The notes beneath the pieces are model-generated. The model saw only the letters and a program-made list of their open reading frames with translations, had not been told where the DNA came from and made no database searches. This document shows positions 1 to 9,534 of a DNA stretch of 64,000 nucleotides, piece by piece. The position numbers and the translations under genes are program-made. The DNA is from Bacillota bacterium (GTDB taxonomy: Bacteria > Bacillota > Clostridia > Lachnospirales > Lachnospiraceae): the NCBI GenBank assembly GCA_023414875.1, contig JAEZMV010000015.1, forward strand, positions 62,001 to 126,000. Direction: 5' to 3'. Within the stretch, counting starts at the first letter, position 1. Every line of letters starts with the position of its first letter.

Positions 1-1130
1 TCCGGTTGTACTGTAACGACGATAGCACTATTCGCATTTTCCTCATTCCGCTTAAAGTTACTCATCCCATTGACCGCCAGGTGTCCGGTTTCAGAGGAGG
101 CATTCACGACAAAGCCACCGGGACACATGCAGAAGGAATATACTCCCCGTCCGGAGGAGGTCTGATGGGTTAATTTATAATCAGCTGCAGGCAGCTTAGT
201 ATAATCCTGTCCGTATTGTGATTTACCGATCATATTCTGTTTATGTTCAATTCTAAGTCCGATTGCAAAGGCTTTTGGAGAAAGGTCTAACCCTTTGTTT
301 AAAAACATCTGAAAGGTATCTCTTGCACTATGGCCAATCGCAGTAACTAATACCTCACAGGGTATCATCTCCTTGTGATTTAACTCAATGCTATGAAGTT
401 TACCATTTTCAATCAGCAAATCCGTTAATTGTGTCTGAAAACGTACTTCACCGCCAAGCTTTACTATCTCTTTTCGCATATTCTCCACGACGGATCTAAG
501 CTTATCCGTACCGATATGGGGTTTATTCAGATAGAGAATTTCTGAAGGTGCACCGAAATGAACAAAGGTCTCCATAACTAACGGGTAACGGCTAAAGGCA
601 TCCTTTACCAATGTATTTAACTTACCATCGGAGAAGGTTCCTGCTCCTCCTTCACCAAACTGTACATTACATTCGGTGCTGAGTTCATTTGTCTTCCAAA
701 AATGTTCTACAGTCTCAACACGTTTACTAATTTCAAAGCCTCGCTCAAGGACCAAGGGTTGAAATCCGTATCTGGCCAAAAGTAATGCAGCAAAAAGCCC
801 TGCTGGTCCGGTACCAATTACAACAGGTCGATTGGTCAGCTTTTCGGTACCGGAGGCAGTAAATTTATACTGTCCCCTTTCAGAAAGCGTTACATTCTCA
901 TTATGGCTATGACTTATGATAGACTTTTCACTTTCCTTAGCCTCCAGATGAAGGGAAGCTTCCACCGTATAGATATATTTGATTTCATTCTTTCTAGCAT
1001 CAATTGACTTTTTTAAGATATGAAACTCCTTAATTTTATTTACAGGCAGCTTTATGGCCTTTGCGATTGCTGCTATTATATCTTTTTCTGTATGATTAAT
1101 GGGTAATTTTAATTGGGTTATTCTTATCAT
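1..1130 (-). CDS. FAD-dependent dehydrogenase, COG2509-like (3' end outside window)
   Basis: Translated by hand from an ATG at 1130; 376 codons are visible and the frame stays open to the window edge, so the C-terminus is missing. After an N-terminal region of about 100 residues there is a dinucleotide-binding motif GTGPAGLFAA (residues 106-115), then GEGGAGTFSDGKL near residue 160. This arrangement is typical of the family annotated as uncharacterised FAD-dependent dehydrogenases. The substrate is unknown. It lies upstream-facing next to a second flavoprotein (1347-2669) on the same strand, from which it is separated by a 216-base spacer. Confidence 0.85.
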   Translation of the reverse strand, partial: MIRITQLKLPINHTEKDIIAAIAKAIKLPVNKIKEFHILKKSIDARKNEIKYIYTVEASLHLEAKESEKSIISHSHNENVTLSERGQYKFTASGTEKLTNRPVVIGTGPAGLFAALLLARYGFQPLVLERGFEISKRVETVEHFWKTNELSTECNVQFGEGGAGTFSDGKLNTLVKDAFSRYPLVMETFVHFGAPSEILYLNKPHIGTDKLRSVVENMRKEIVKLGGEVRFQTQLTDLLIENGKLHSIELNHKEMIPCEVLVTAIGHSARDTFQMFLNKGLDLSPKAFAIGLRIEHKQNMIGKSQYGQDYTKLPAADYKLTHQTSSGRGVYSFCMCPGGFVVNASSETGHLAVNGMSNFKRNEENANSAIVVTVQP

Positions 1131-1280
1131 ACGATACAACACCTATTCCTTTTTCTTACTTTAATAATGGATTTAATTATTATACCGGGAAATCAATGAT
1201 CATCAGGACTGTAGAAGCACATATTATTAGGTTATTAGTTCATTGGCTATTGTTAGAATTCAGTTTGGTTCATAAGTATT

Positions 1281-1332
1281 AAGCTATCCGATATAAGCTA
1301 TCCGGTTATAAGCTATCCGGTTATAAGTTATC
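1281..1332. repeat. Short tandem repeat, about 3.5 copies of a 15-base unit
   Basis: The unit AAGCTATCCGGTTAT occurs perfectly at 1295-1309 and 1310-1324, with a 14-base variant before it (1281-1294) and a partial copy after it. It sits in the spacer between two flavoprotein genes. No hairpin or promoter function is evident. Confidence 0.8.
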
Positions 1333-1346
1333 AATCTATATGACTT

Positions 1347-2669
1347 TTATGCATTATTACCGGCGGCTGTTCCTGCCACATATCCGGAACTCCAGGCCCA
1401 TTGTAGATTATAGCCTCCACAGGTTCCATCAACATCTACTAATTCACCTGTCAGAAATAAATTCTTAACTTTTTTCGATTCCATGGTCGAATCATCAATT
1501 TCATCGGTCCTTACACCACCGGAACATACCTGTGCGTTTTCGAAAGAGTTCGTATCCGAAATCTGCATTTTAAATCGCTTCAGTTGCCTTACTAACTTTT
1601 CTATATCCCGGTTCGTTATATTCTTTACACTTTTGTAAGGGTCCAATTCTGCTTCTGTAATAAGAATATAATTTAGCTTATGATTTAATAACCCCACCAT
1701 CATCTGCTCCAGATTCTTGTGTGAATTTCTAATTATTCGCTGTTGAAGGTTCTCAATTAGCTCCTCTTCAGAAATCCGTGGCAGAAAATCTATCAATAAA
1801 TGAACCTGTATTCCTTGATCCAGGGACTTCGAAACAAATCTGCTGAGCTGTAGGATAGGGATACCTGATATCCCATAATCGGTAAATAGAATCTCACCTT
1901 CTTCCGCTGATAACTGTCTATGTGCCTGCATAGCAAAAACCTTTGTAACTGTTCTAACCCCGGATATTGTTTTTAAGTACTTGTCCGGTGATTTTAACTG
2001 TACCAGCGCAGGAAGAGGTTTGATCAATTTATGTCCGAAGTCTTTAGCAAAACTGTAACCGCTACCATCCGAGCCCAATTGCATAGAAGCACAGCCACCG
2101 GTGGCAAGTATCAGCTTCTTACCTTGAAAAAGCTGCTTTTCTACCTTTATGGTACTATCCTTATTATTATCTGTTTTATACTTATTTTGGTTTTTTTGTT
2201 TATTGTCGTTCTGCTTTTTATTATCTCCTGGCTGAAGGATTTCTGTAACTACTGTAAAATCCGGTTTTCTTATTTCTACGACTCTCGCATAATATTGAAA
2301 CTGCACTCCTAATAACTCGCATTCCATTAACAATACTTGCACAACACTTAAAGCCTGTTCCGAATTCGGATATAGATATCCATCTCGATTCTTAGGATAG
2401 ATGCCAAGTTCTTTAAAAAAATCAATGGTCCTTGAGACATCAAAACAAGACAGCACCTTCATAGCAAATGCGCTGTCATCGGATCGATAGCATTCAGGTG
2501 TCTGAATCATGTTTGTAAAATTACATTTTCCATTCCCTGTAGCTAATATTTTTTTACCGGCCTTGTCCATTCGTTCTATCACAAGCACCGAACTTCCCTG
2601 TCTGGCAGCTGCAATTGCAGCCATCAAACCGGAAGCTCCGGCACCAACGATAATTACGTCATATTCCAC
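1347..2669 (-). CDS. BaiN/RdsA-type FAD-dependent oxidoreductase (HI0933 family)
   Basis: 440 residues. The N-terminus carries the FAD-binding motif GAGASG (residues 9-14) followed by GKKILATGNGKCNFTN, the signature of the HI0933/BaiN flavoprotein family. The C-terminus has TCGGYNLQWAWSSG, which closes the FAD site. The start is a GTG with GGAGG eight bases upstream. An unusual Asn/Lys-rich stretch (about residues 148-176) is inserted before the second glycine-rich segment LILATGG and probably forms a flexible loop. Family members have been linked to bile-acid or other reductive chemistry, but the substrate here cannot be told from sequence. Confidence 0.88.
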   Translation of the reverse strand: MEYDVIIVGAGASGLMAAIAAARQGSSVLVIERMDKAGKKILATGNGKCNFTNMIQTPECYRSDDSAFAMKVLSCFDVSRTIDFFKELGIYPKNRDGYLYPNSEQALSVVQVLLMECELLGVQFQYYARVVEIRKPDFTVVTEILQPGDNKKQNDNKQKNQNKYKTDNNKDSTIKVEKQLFQGKKLILATGGCASMQLGSDGSGYSFAKDFGHKLIKPLPALVQLKSPDKYLKTISGVRTVTKVFAMQAHRQLSAEEGEILFTDYGISGIPILQLSRFVSKSLDQGIQVHLLIDFLPRISEEELIENLQQRIIRNSHKNLEQMMVGLLNHKLNYILITEAELDPYKSVKNITNRDIEKLVRQLKRFKMQISDTNSFENAQVCSGGVRTDEIDDSTMESKKVKNLFLTGELVDVDGTCGGYNLQWAWSSGYVAGTAAGNNA

Positions 2670-2859
2670 CCCTGCAGCCTCCTATTTTACAAACGATTTT
2701 ATGTTTGTTTCATTATATTTTACCCGGGGCATTATTTCAAGCTTTTCTTTATTTTCTAAGATTATCTTAATCCTTCTTTAATTCTAACCAAGGTAGATAC
2801 TACTTCTGGTCGTTAATTCAACCTTCGCAGTTCTTTACACTATCAAATCGCTATTTATC

Positions 2860-3522
2860 TTAACTCGAGAAACTTTCCAAGAGTGAATACAGCTCTTCCT
2901 CGGAATTAATATAAATACCTTTACTTAGTGCAATCCGATCCTCTTCCTGAAGATCTTTTGCTTCTATATGAGTATAATCGAATACACTTTTTAAATCACT
3001 ATTATATACAACTACATATCCATCCTTTACAACAACATAGAAACGAAAAGGAAGGAAGTCTTCATTATAGCTTTTCCTGATAACAATTTCCTTTTCTGAA
3101 AAATAAACCAGTTCATATGAGATCAAACCCTTATTATACTCTGATAGGGGCAAATCATTCATATAGGAAGCTAAATACTCTAAAACCTCTTCTCTGGAAA
3201 GTCCAACCAGATATGAGGGAGGATTTAATTCCTGTACATCGGTAGTATCCGATTTCATATTATAAATCTGAAGGGTATACTTTGTATTTGGTTGAATCCT
3301 TTCTTCCTGTTCAATTACAGGCTGACTGTCATCTTTATCTGCTGTTAACATCGGTGTAGGTTCAGTTTTTTTTGTTAATTCCGATAACTTTTCCTTCCGT
3401 TCTATGGCCTTATTATTAAAATCATTCAATGCATGCAGATAACTTAAATAATAGCATGCTGTAAACATCATACATAACAGTAAGAAACTTAAGAGATATA
3501 AAGATGCCTTTTTGAGCTTCAT
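2860..3522 (-). CDS. Membrane-anchored protein with BofC C-terminal-like domain
   Basis: 220 residues. The ATG at 3522 is chosen because AAAGGAG lies just upstream; an in-frame ATG at 3555 would place that ribosome site inside the gene. One hydrophobic N-terminal segment (about residues 5-25) is followed by a polar linker rich in Lys, Glu and Pro. The final ~100 residues (beginning LVGLSREEVLEYLASY, ending SEEELYSLLESFSS) resemble the C-terminal module of BofC, a forespore intermembrane regulator. The resemblance is by pattern only, so a sporulation role is an inference. Neighbours on the same strand include a SpoVB-like flippase. Confidence 0.6.
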   Translation of the reverse strand: MKLKKASLYLLSFLLLCMMFTACYYLSYLHALNDFNNKAIERKEKLSELTKKTEPTPMLTADKDDSQPVIEQEERIQPNTKYTLQIYNMKSDTTDVQELNPPSYLVGLSREEVLEYLASYMNDLPLSEYNKGLISYELVYFSEKEIVIRKSYNEDFLPFRFYVVVKDGYVVVYNSDLKSVFDYTHIEAKDLQEEDRIALSKGIYINSEEELYSLLESFSS

Positions 3523-3574
3523 GTGAAACCACTCCTTTGGCAATATTATCTCCAATATTTACTTATTTATACAA

Positions 3575-5251
3575 TTAAAGTAAATGCAGCTTCTTTAATA
3601 TACGAATAATTGCTTTGCTCTTTGGCAGGGAGGTTAATTCATCCTCATCAACGCCCTTCATGAAAATGAGTAATACAAAATAAATAACGATTGATATTAC
3701 AATTGCTACAATTGTCGATAACAGATTACTACCAGTTAAAGACTCCATCCCCTGATAGATAAAATATGCAGCTACTCCCATTAAACCTGCACTTACTGTA
3801 GGTATTAGGAAGGTTCTTAAAATTTCCTGCCTATAATTTAGATATTTTTCAATAGCCAACCAATTTAAAATACACACCACCAACGCAAAGGACACATTTC
3901 CTATGACTAATGCATAGGCACTTAATGGTGTAAACTTCAATAAAAGAATAACTAGTATTATATGTATGCCTAAAGAAATTGCAGAATTAATGACTGGTGT
4001 CTTAAGCCTGTTAATCCCCTGTAATACGGAAGAAGACAGGGTTGATAGCGCATAAAACACGATAGAGATACAACCAATTCTCAGATAATTGGCAGGTAAC
4101 TGGCGTGCTTCACCAAATAACAGTTGTAAAATCGGGGATGCAAGTACTCCCATACCAACCGCGGATGGAATTGCTACAATCATATTAAACTTTATAGCCG
4201 CATGTACTTTGCTGCGGATAACATCCTTCATACCTCTTTCATTGGCAGCTGCAATCGTAGTTATGATAGCAGCTGCTATCGCCGTGGCTATAGCTACCGG
4301 AACATTGGTCAGCAGCTTATATTTTGCACCATAAATACCGACCAAAACATTACGGAAGGTTTTTGTATATGTCATATCCGTCGTAGCATTCTCGAGTACC
4401 TCGAGGTCGAAAGCTGATATGTGTTTCGTACTCATTAATCTATGGAATATCACATTATCTAAAAATCCACTGACCTGATATACTGTCTGACTTAATATAA
4501 TTGGCGCTATTGTTATGATTAAAAGATAAAATATCTTTTTATAGGATTCCCGATTATCGTCCGGGTCCTGGCGCATTTGCTTATTGATAACCGGTTTGTA
4601 TAATACAAATACCAACAATAAAAATACTAAGCCTATCACCGCTCCCAAAAAGGTTCCAAGGGTTCCGCCAGCAGCCCCGTAATATGCTATGTTTGCATTC
4701 GCAGTAAAATTCTGTACCAGTAAATATGATGCAAGGATACTTACCGCAGCGTTCACAATCTGTTCCAATACCTGTGATACAGCAGTTGGTATCATGGTAT
4801 TCTTTCCCTGATAAAAACCCCTTAAGACACCCATAATTGCAAAAATGAAGATGGTTGGCGAGAGTACCATTAGAGGTAACGCCATGCTCGGATCTTTATA
4901 AAAGGAAGAAATAAAATCCGCACCAAAAAACAATAATAAAGTAGCAGTCAAGCCTGCAAAAATAGCAAAAGCCAATCCACATTGGAAAATACGGAAGGAG
5001 TTTTTATGTTCCTTCTTAATTCTACGAACTGCGACTAATTTTGAAACTGCCATGGGTAGGCTGTAAGAGGACAGAATCAATGCAATATTATATACTTCAA
5101 AGGTATTATTATAGATTCCCATACCTTCGTCGCCTATTATATTCGTCATAGGGATACGGTACAGTAAACCAATTACTCGAACCAGTAATGAGGTTACTGC
5201 AAGTATACTTCCCTGTATTAAAAAATGGTTGCTTTTATTTTTTGATGGCAT
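3575..5251 (-). CDS. SpoVB/MurJ-type polysaccharide (lipid) flippase, MOP superfamily
   Basis: 558 residues with about 14 hydrophobic helices, the usual size for SpoVB/MurJ/Wzx-like proteins. The N-terminal QGSILAVTSLLVRVIGLLYR and the following IPMTNIIGDEGMGIYN match the start of SpoVB-group exporters. Such proteins move lipid-linked sugars across the membrane, in spore cortex or wall synthesis. The ATG at 5251 follows GAGGAG. It is close to the BofC-C-like gene (53 bases downstream), so the two may be co-transcribed. Whether it is the functional SpoVB or a paralogue cannot be decided here. Confidence 0.85.
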   Translation of the reverse strand: MPSKNKSNHFLIQGSILAVTSLLVRVIGLLYRIPMTNIIGDEGMGIYNNTFEVYNIALILSSYSLPMAVSKLVAVRRIKKEHKNSFRIFQCGLAFAIFAGLTATLLLFFGADFISSFYKDPSMALPLMVLSPTIFIFAIMGVLRGFYQGKNTMIPTAVSQVLEQIVNAAVSILASYLLVQNFTANANIAYYGAAGGTLGTFLGAVIGLVFLLLVFVLYKPVINKQMRQDPDDNRESYKKIFYLLIITIAPIILSQTVYQVSGFLDNVIFHRLMSTKHISAFDLEVLENATTDMTYTKTFRNVLVGIYGAKYKLLTNVPVAIATAIAAAIITTIAAANERGMKDVIRSKVHAAIKFNMIVAIPSAVGMGVLASPILQLLFGEARQLPANYLRIGCISIVFYALSTLSSSVLQGINRLKTPVINSAISLGIHIILVILLLKFTPLSAYALVIGNVSFALVVCILNWLAIEKYLNYRQEILRTFLIPTVSAGLMGVAAYFIYQGMESLTGSNLLSTIVAIVISIVIYFVLLIFMKGVDEDELTSLPKSKAIIRILKKLHLL

Positions 5252-5314
5252 ATCCTTCTCCTCTATTTATCTTACGTAACAGCTCAATTATCAGATGAAA
5301 ATTCAGGTTATTTT

Positions 5315-6433
5315 TTATTCAATCACAACATCCTTTGTAATGTTGTCCGGAAATAAAGCAATATAGGTCTTTCCCGGATTTATTGTGAGTTCCTCTCCGG
5401 CTGCATTATAATAACGCATCCATTTGGTTGCTTCTTTCTTCTTCCAGGTGATCGGTTCCATTCTTCCATTCGTGAAATAATAGCCCGAACCACTGGCATC
5501 TTCCAAATCCATGGTTTGATAATCATTCTTATCAATATCCCATTCCTTAACAAACTGAACTATTATATTTTTAAACTTAAGCTGTTCCCCGGTTAAAGAA
5601 TCCTTATGTGCTGCTCCGAATTGATAACGATAATAAAGCTTATCCTGTGAATTATATTCCAGATAAGGTATATTATAAGAAGAAAATTTTATAGTTATTT
5701 TATTCGCATTGGAACCTGAGATTAAATCGGTATCCTCATTATAAAACGAATAATGTGGTTGATAATCTTCACGATACTTTATTTCATAACCTTTATCTTT
5801 TATTCCTTCCTTTATACCCTCAAGACTGGCGAAGGCATTATGTGGTGCTTTCATACTATTATCACGGTAAAACACTGTGGTTCCTACTCCGGTTTCACCA
5901 TCCAGATTATCAATCCCAAGTTCTTTTATTTTACTCGTAGCATATTTGGTTTTCCCATAATGAATATAAATCGCATCGTATTCATCTGCAAGACTAACAA
6001 AATAATGTCTTGAACTTCGAACTGATCCAATGCGGTCTCCAAAGTAATTCTCCCCTATACCGAGTAATCTGGTTATTCCGCCTTCTACGATACATTCATA
6101 TACGATATCGGCTTGTCCGATTCCCCATTGGTTAGAAACCGTTTTAAAATTACTAAACTGAATTGCGTAGGGACGCGTTGTTCCTACTTCTTCTAAAACC
6201 CATAACCCAGTTAAATAGCTTCGCATTTCTCCTTCGTGATTCGTATCCTCCGGTATGGAAGTGATCTCGTGTTGAGCTGCTTGCGTCGGTTGTATCGTTA
6301 CTGTCGTATCTTTATCTTTCACATAATCTTGTATTGCTCCGTCACCATCGTTTCCTTTATCCTTTTTGCAGCCAAACAGCAATAATATCGCTAAACCTAC
6401 CAGTATATAATAAATAATATTCTTTCTGTTCAA
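5315..6433 (-). CDS. DUF3048 (YerB-like) lipoprotein
   Basis: 372 residues. The start is a TTG at 6433 with GGAGG seven bases upstream. A hydrophobic signal ends in a lipobox LLFGC (Cys22), followed by an acidic linker, so the protein should be lipid-anchored outside the membrane. The core contains QADIVYECIVEGGITRLLGI and GSVRSSRHYFVSLADEYDAI, hallmark stretches of DUF3048, plus a C-terminal beta-rich part including KTYIALFPD. B. subtilis YerB belongs to this family. The molecular function is unknown. Confidence 0.88.
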   Translation of the reverse strand: MNRKNIIYYILVGLAILLLFGCKKDKGNDGDGAIQDYVKDKDTTVTIQPTQAAQHEITSIPEDTNHEGEMRSYLTGLWVLEEVGTTRPYAIQFSNFKTVSNQWGIGQADIVYECIVEGGITRLLGIGENYFGDRIGSVRSSRHYFVSLADEYDAIYIHYGKTKYATSKIKELGIDNLDGETGVGTTVFYRDNSMKAPHNAFASLEGIKEGIKDKGYEIKYREDYQPHYSFYNEDTDLISGSNANKITIKFSSYNIPYLEYNSQDKLYYRYQFGAAHKDSLTGEQLKFKNIIVQFVKEWDIDKNDYQTMDLEDASGSGYYFTNGRMEPITWKKKEATKWMRYYNAAGEELTINPGKTYIALFPDNITKDVVIE

Positions 6434-6464
6434 TCTGTTCCCTCCTTCGGAGTCATGAAATAGC

Positions 6465-6962
6465 TTATCTCTGAATATTCAATTCGTCTAAAACATGATT
6501 CTGCTTTTCTTCCATTTTTATTCTTTCATTTTCTTCCATATGATCATATCCAAACAGATGGAACATACTGTGAACTGTCAAAAAAGCAATTTCCCGTCTT
6601 AGGGAATGTCCATATTCTTTCGCTTGGGAATTAGCCCGTTCAACTGATATTACAATATCTCCAAGAATTAACTCCCCTGTCTCAGGATGAAAATAATCCA
6701 TGACCGCATCCTCCAGATTTGAAAAATCTCCGGGGTTATCATATTCTATCGATGGAAATGATAAAACATCGGTTGGACGATCAATCCCTCTGAATTCTTG
6801 ATTAATTTGGCGTATTTGTTCATCGCCGGTAAGAAGGATATTTACCTCCGTTTCATAAGGGCAGTTCTCATAATCCAGACAAGCTTCCACTACCTGCTTT
6901 TGCAATGACTCATAATCAAAATCCAACTGTTGTTCTGCTTCATACTCAAAATGAATCGCCAT
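6465..6962 (-). CDS. ybeY: Endoribonuclease YbeY (16S rRNA maturation)
   Basis: 165 residues. The zinc-binding motif HSMFHLFGYDH supplies His131, His135 and His141, the three ligands of the YbeY/UPF0054 metal site; the usual Gly-Leu-Leu after the first His is replaced by Ser-Met-Phe. FRGIDRPTDVLSFP and GDIVIS are also conserved in the family. YbeY acts in 16S rRNA 3' end processing and ribosome quality control. It follows the HD membrane protein gene by 27 bases, the same order as B. subtilis phoH-yqfF-ybeY. Confidence 0.95.
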   Translation of the reverse strand: MAIHFEYEAEQQLDFDYESLQKQVVEACLDYENCPYETEVNILLTGDEQIRQINQEFRGIDRPTDVLSFPSIEYDNPGDFSNLEDAVMDYFHPETGELILGDIVISVERANSQAKEYGHSLRREIAFLTVHSMFHLFGYDHMEENERIKMEEKQNHVLDELNIQR

Positions 6963-6989
6963 TAAGGATCCAACCTTTCCAAAATACCG

Positions 6990-8462
6990 TTAAATTTCTT
7001 TTGTTTTCTTTTCAGATTTATTGTTTTTATATTCCTTCTGATAAAACTCCTTTAACTTCTTAAAATCGGTTAAGGATAAGGAAGCACCGTCAAAGGTTCC
7101 CTTATCCATTCTCATAAGGAAAATATTATCTATTATCTTATCTGTTGTATACCTATTATCTTCTGTTTTTTCTATGTATTCAATGGTAGATACTACATTA
7201 TCCGAAAGCATTACAATAGCAGCTTCCACAGAGTTTGGCTTTTCATATTTTATATTATGTTCCTTAAGAATTGCTTTCAACTCATTAGGAAATGCATAAT
7301 CCTCTGCAATCTTCAAACCCTCTTCAATATAATTCTTACCATGAATTTTCCCTATTTCATGATATAAACCACCCGCCCTGACAAGCAGCTCATTTGCCCC
7401 AATTTCTTTAGCAGCACGAAATGATAGATCACCAATATAAACCGAATGTTGATACAAGGCTTCTGAAAACTCCTTCATTTTTATAATCAGCTCATTTTCC
7501 AAATCGCAAAGCACATCATAACTTGTCCGTATTCCGACATTCGTATTCGACGGTTTTATATCCGTAGTTTCTGCTTCTAACACTTCAATCTCACTTGATT
7601 CTATTGTATAATCTTCCTTACTTTCGGAAATTGTCGACAGTTCCTGAACCCTAATCTCAGAAGCAGTTGAATTTGAGTGAATAGGTGCAGGCTCTGATAA
7701 CTTCGTGACCGGATCCGTTTCGCTGTTATTTTGGTCAACGGTATCTACATTCTCACCGACCACATTTTCATAAATAAGACATACAAAAAATGCAGTAACA
7801 AGTACCGCCATATTACTGAACAATGAACTAAGGTAATTATAATTCATATTTGTCTCAAAAATAAAGTTATTTATAACAAATGCTAACGTAACATTTGTAG
7901 ATAAAACAATGATTGCTGCATAGATAACGGTAGATTTTGACTTTAGGGCACCTGCCAGCATATTCATCAATACACCGATAATTAATATCCCAATTATGGC
8001 TTCCGGGCGTATTTGCATGGAGATTCCAAGAATAAATGATAGGTTAAAATGAAAAATCAGTCCCAGTTTCTGATCAACCAGCATCGCCGTCACCAGGCCG
8101 CCTAGCATCCATAAACTGTATATCTCCGGTCCAGGAACCATTACAAGCAGACAAAGCGAGCTTAAATAGCTTAATATAATAATTTCTTTAGAAAACTTTC
8201 TATTTAAGATGCTGTCAGTATTCATTCGAATATAAAAAGTAACAATACTCGACAAAAGTATGGTTATGATACCAACCTTTGCCGTTGAGGTATCGATTAA
8301 ATTCTTTATCATATCAGGCAGAATTGCAACCAGTACCGATATTACGGGCAAAACTGTAACTAATAATGGAGTTTGAAGCTTACCTTCCGATTTTATTACA
8401 ATCGTGATATCATCACCTTTATTTTTTGCATCTGATACTACTTTTGTCTTATCTGTTTTCAT
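6990..8462 (-). CDS. PgpH-like 7TM HD-domain protein, short form with HD-to-HE change
   Basis: 490 residues, against about 700 for PgpH (YqfF). A short cytoplasmic N-terminus leads directly into several membrane helices (about residues 30-230). The extracellular 7TMR-HDED domain of canonical PgpH is missing. A polar linker (about 235-315) precedes the HD-type domain. Expected metal ligands are His339, His368 and His402 with Asp421, but the HD doublet reads His368-Glu369 (LYHEIGKI). PgpH hydrolyses cyclic di-AMP; activity of this variant is uncertain. It overlaps the phoH stop by 14 bases, so translation is coupled. Confidence 0.8.
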   Translation of the reverse strand: MKTDKTKVVSDAKNKGDDITIVIKSEGKLQTPLLVTVLPVISVLVAILPDMIKNLIDTSTAKVGIITILLSSIVTFYIRMNTDSILNRKFSKEIIILSYLSSLCLLVMVPGPEIYSLWMLGGLVTAMLVDQKLGLIFHFNLSFILGISMQIRPEAIIGILIIGVLMNMLAGALKSKSTVIYAAIIVLSTNVTLAFVINNFIFETNMNYNYLSSLFSNMAVLVTAFFVCLIYENVVGENVDTVDQNNSETDPVTKLSEPAPIHSNSTASEIRVQELSTISESKEDYTIESSEIEVLEAETTDIKPSNTNVGIRTSYDVLCDLENELIIKMKEFSEALYQHSVYIGDLSFRAAKEIGANELLVRAGGLYHEIGKIHGKNYIEEGLKIAEDYAFPNELKAILKEHNIKYEKPNSVEAAIVMLSDNVVSTIEYIEKTEDNRYTTDKIIDNIFLMRMDKGTFDGASLSLTDFKKLKEFYQKEYKNNKSEKKTKEI

Positions 8463-9534
8463 CCCGGCTTCCCCTAATTTTCTCCGATTTATATTGAACT
8501 CTGCTTACCTTTTTATTCTTTCCCTGGTCTATTGTCTTGTTATCATGTCTTTTCTGTTTATCTTCATAGGCATCATATGCTTTTACGATTCTTTGAACCA
8601 AGGGATGTCTTACTACATCCTGGCTGGTCAAATAAGAAAAGCCAATATCTTCGATTTTACCAAGTACCTTTAGTGCCACATCAAGTCCTGATTTCGTACC
8701 AATCGGTAAATCCTTTTGTGTCAGATCACCGGTTATAACAACTTTAGATCCAAAGCCAATTCTGGTTAAAAACATCTTCATCTGTGCAGGTGTTGTATTT
8801 TGCGCTTCATCAAGTATAATAAATGCGTTTTCTAAGGTTCTACCCCTCATATACGCCAAAGGAGCAACTTCGATCAATCCCTTTTCAGAATTCTTCAGAT
8901 AAGATTCCGGCCCCATTATCTGGTATAAAGCATCATATAAAGGTCTCAGATAAGGATCAACCTTACTTTGAAGATCACCGGGAAGAAACCCTAGCTTTTC
9001 ACCGGCTTCAATTGCCGGTCGTGTCAAAATAATTCTACTCACCTCATCGTTTTTAAAAGCGGTAATACCCATTGCCATCGCAAGATATGTCTTACCGGTT
9101 CCGGCTGGACCAACGCCGAATACAATCATTTTTTTACGGATTAGATCCACATAGGTTTTTTGGCCTAAAGTCTTTGGTTTGATCGGCTTTCCACTAATGG
9201 TATGACAAATTAAATCCTTATCAATTTCAACAATCGCTTTCTCTTTATCTTCATAGCAAAGTGAAATAGCATAATTTACATTCTGTTCTGTGATCTGATT
9301 ACCTCGCTTTGACAGCTCCAGAAGCTGAACAAATACACTTTTTGCTCTTGTAACATCCTCCGATGCTCCAACTACCTTTACTTCACCATTCCGTGCTATG
9401 ATTGTAACATTAAAAGCCCGCTCTATGATTTTCGCATACGCATCAAAGCCGCCAAATACATTCTTTTCATGCTCTGCAGGTATATCAATGATTGTCTCCG
9501 TTATGCTCATCTGTTTGCTCGATCCTCCACTCAT
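8449..9534 (-). CDS. phoH: PhoH family ATPase
   Basis: 361 residues. The Walker A motif GPAGTGKT lies at residues 142-149 and Walker B is AFIILDEAQN, both standard for PhoH proteins. An N-terminal KH-like/RNA-binding region precedes the ATPase. These proteins are thought to act on RNA together with YbeY, whose gene lies two places downstream. The ATG at 9534 overlaps the end of yqfD by 50 bases. A second in-frame ATG at 9510 has GGAGG 13 bases upstream; the true start is one of these two. Confidence 0.95.
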   Translation of the reverse strand: MSGGSSKQMSITETIIDIPAEHEKNVFGGFDAYAKIIERAFNVTIIARNGEVKVVGASEDVTRAKSVFVQLLELSKRGNQITEQNVNYAISLCYEDKEKAIVEIDKDLICHTISGKPIKPKTLGQKTYVDLIRKKMIVFGVGPAGTGKTYLAMAMGITAFKNDEVSRIILTRPAIEAGEKLGFLPGDLQSKVDPYLRPLYDALYQIMGPESYLKNSEKGLIEVAPLAYMRGRTLENAFIILDEAQNTTPAQMKMFLTRIGFGSKVVITGDLTQKDLPIGTKSGLDVALKVLGKIEDIGFSYLTSQDVVRHPLVQRIVKAYDAYEDKQKRHDNKTIDQGKNKKVSRVQYKSEKIRGSRDENR

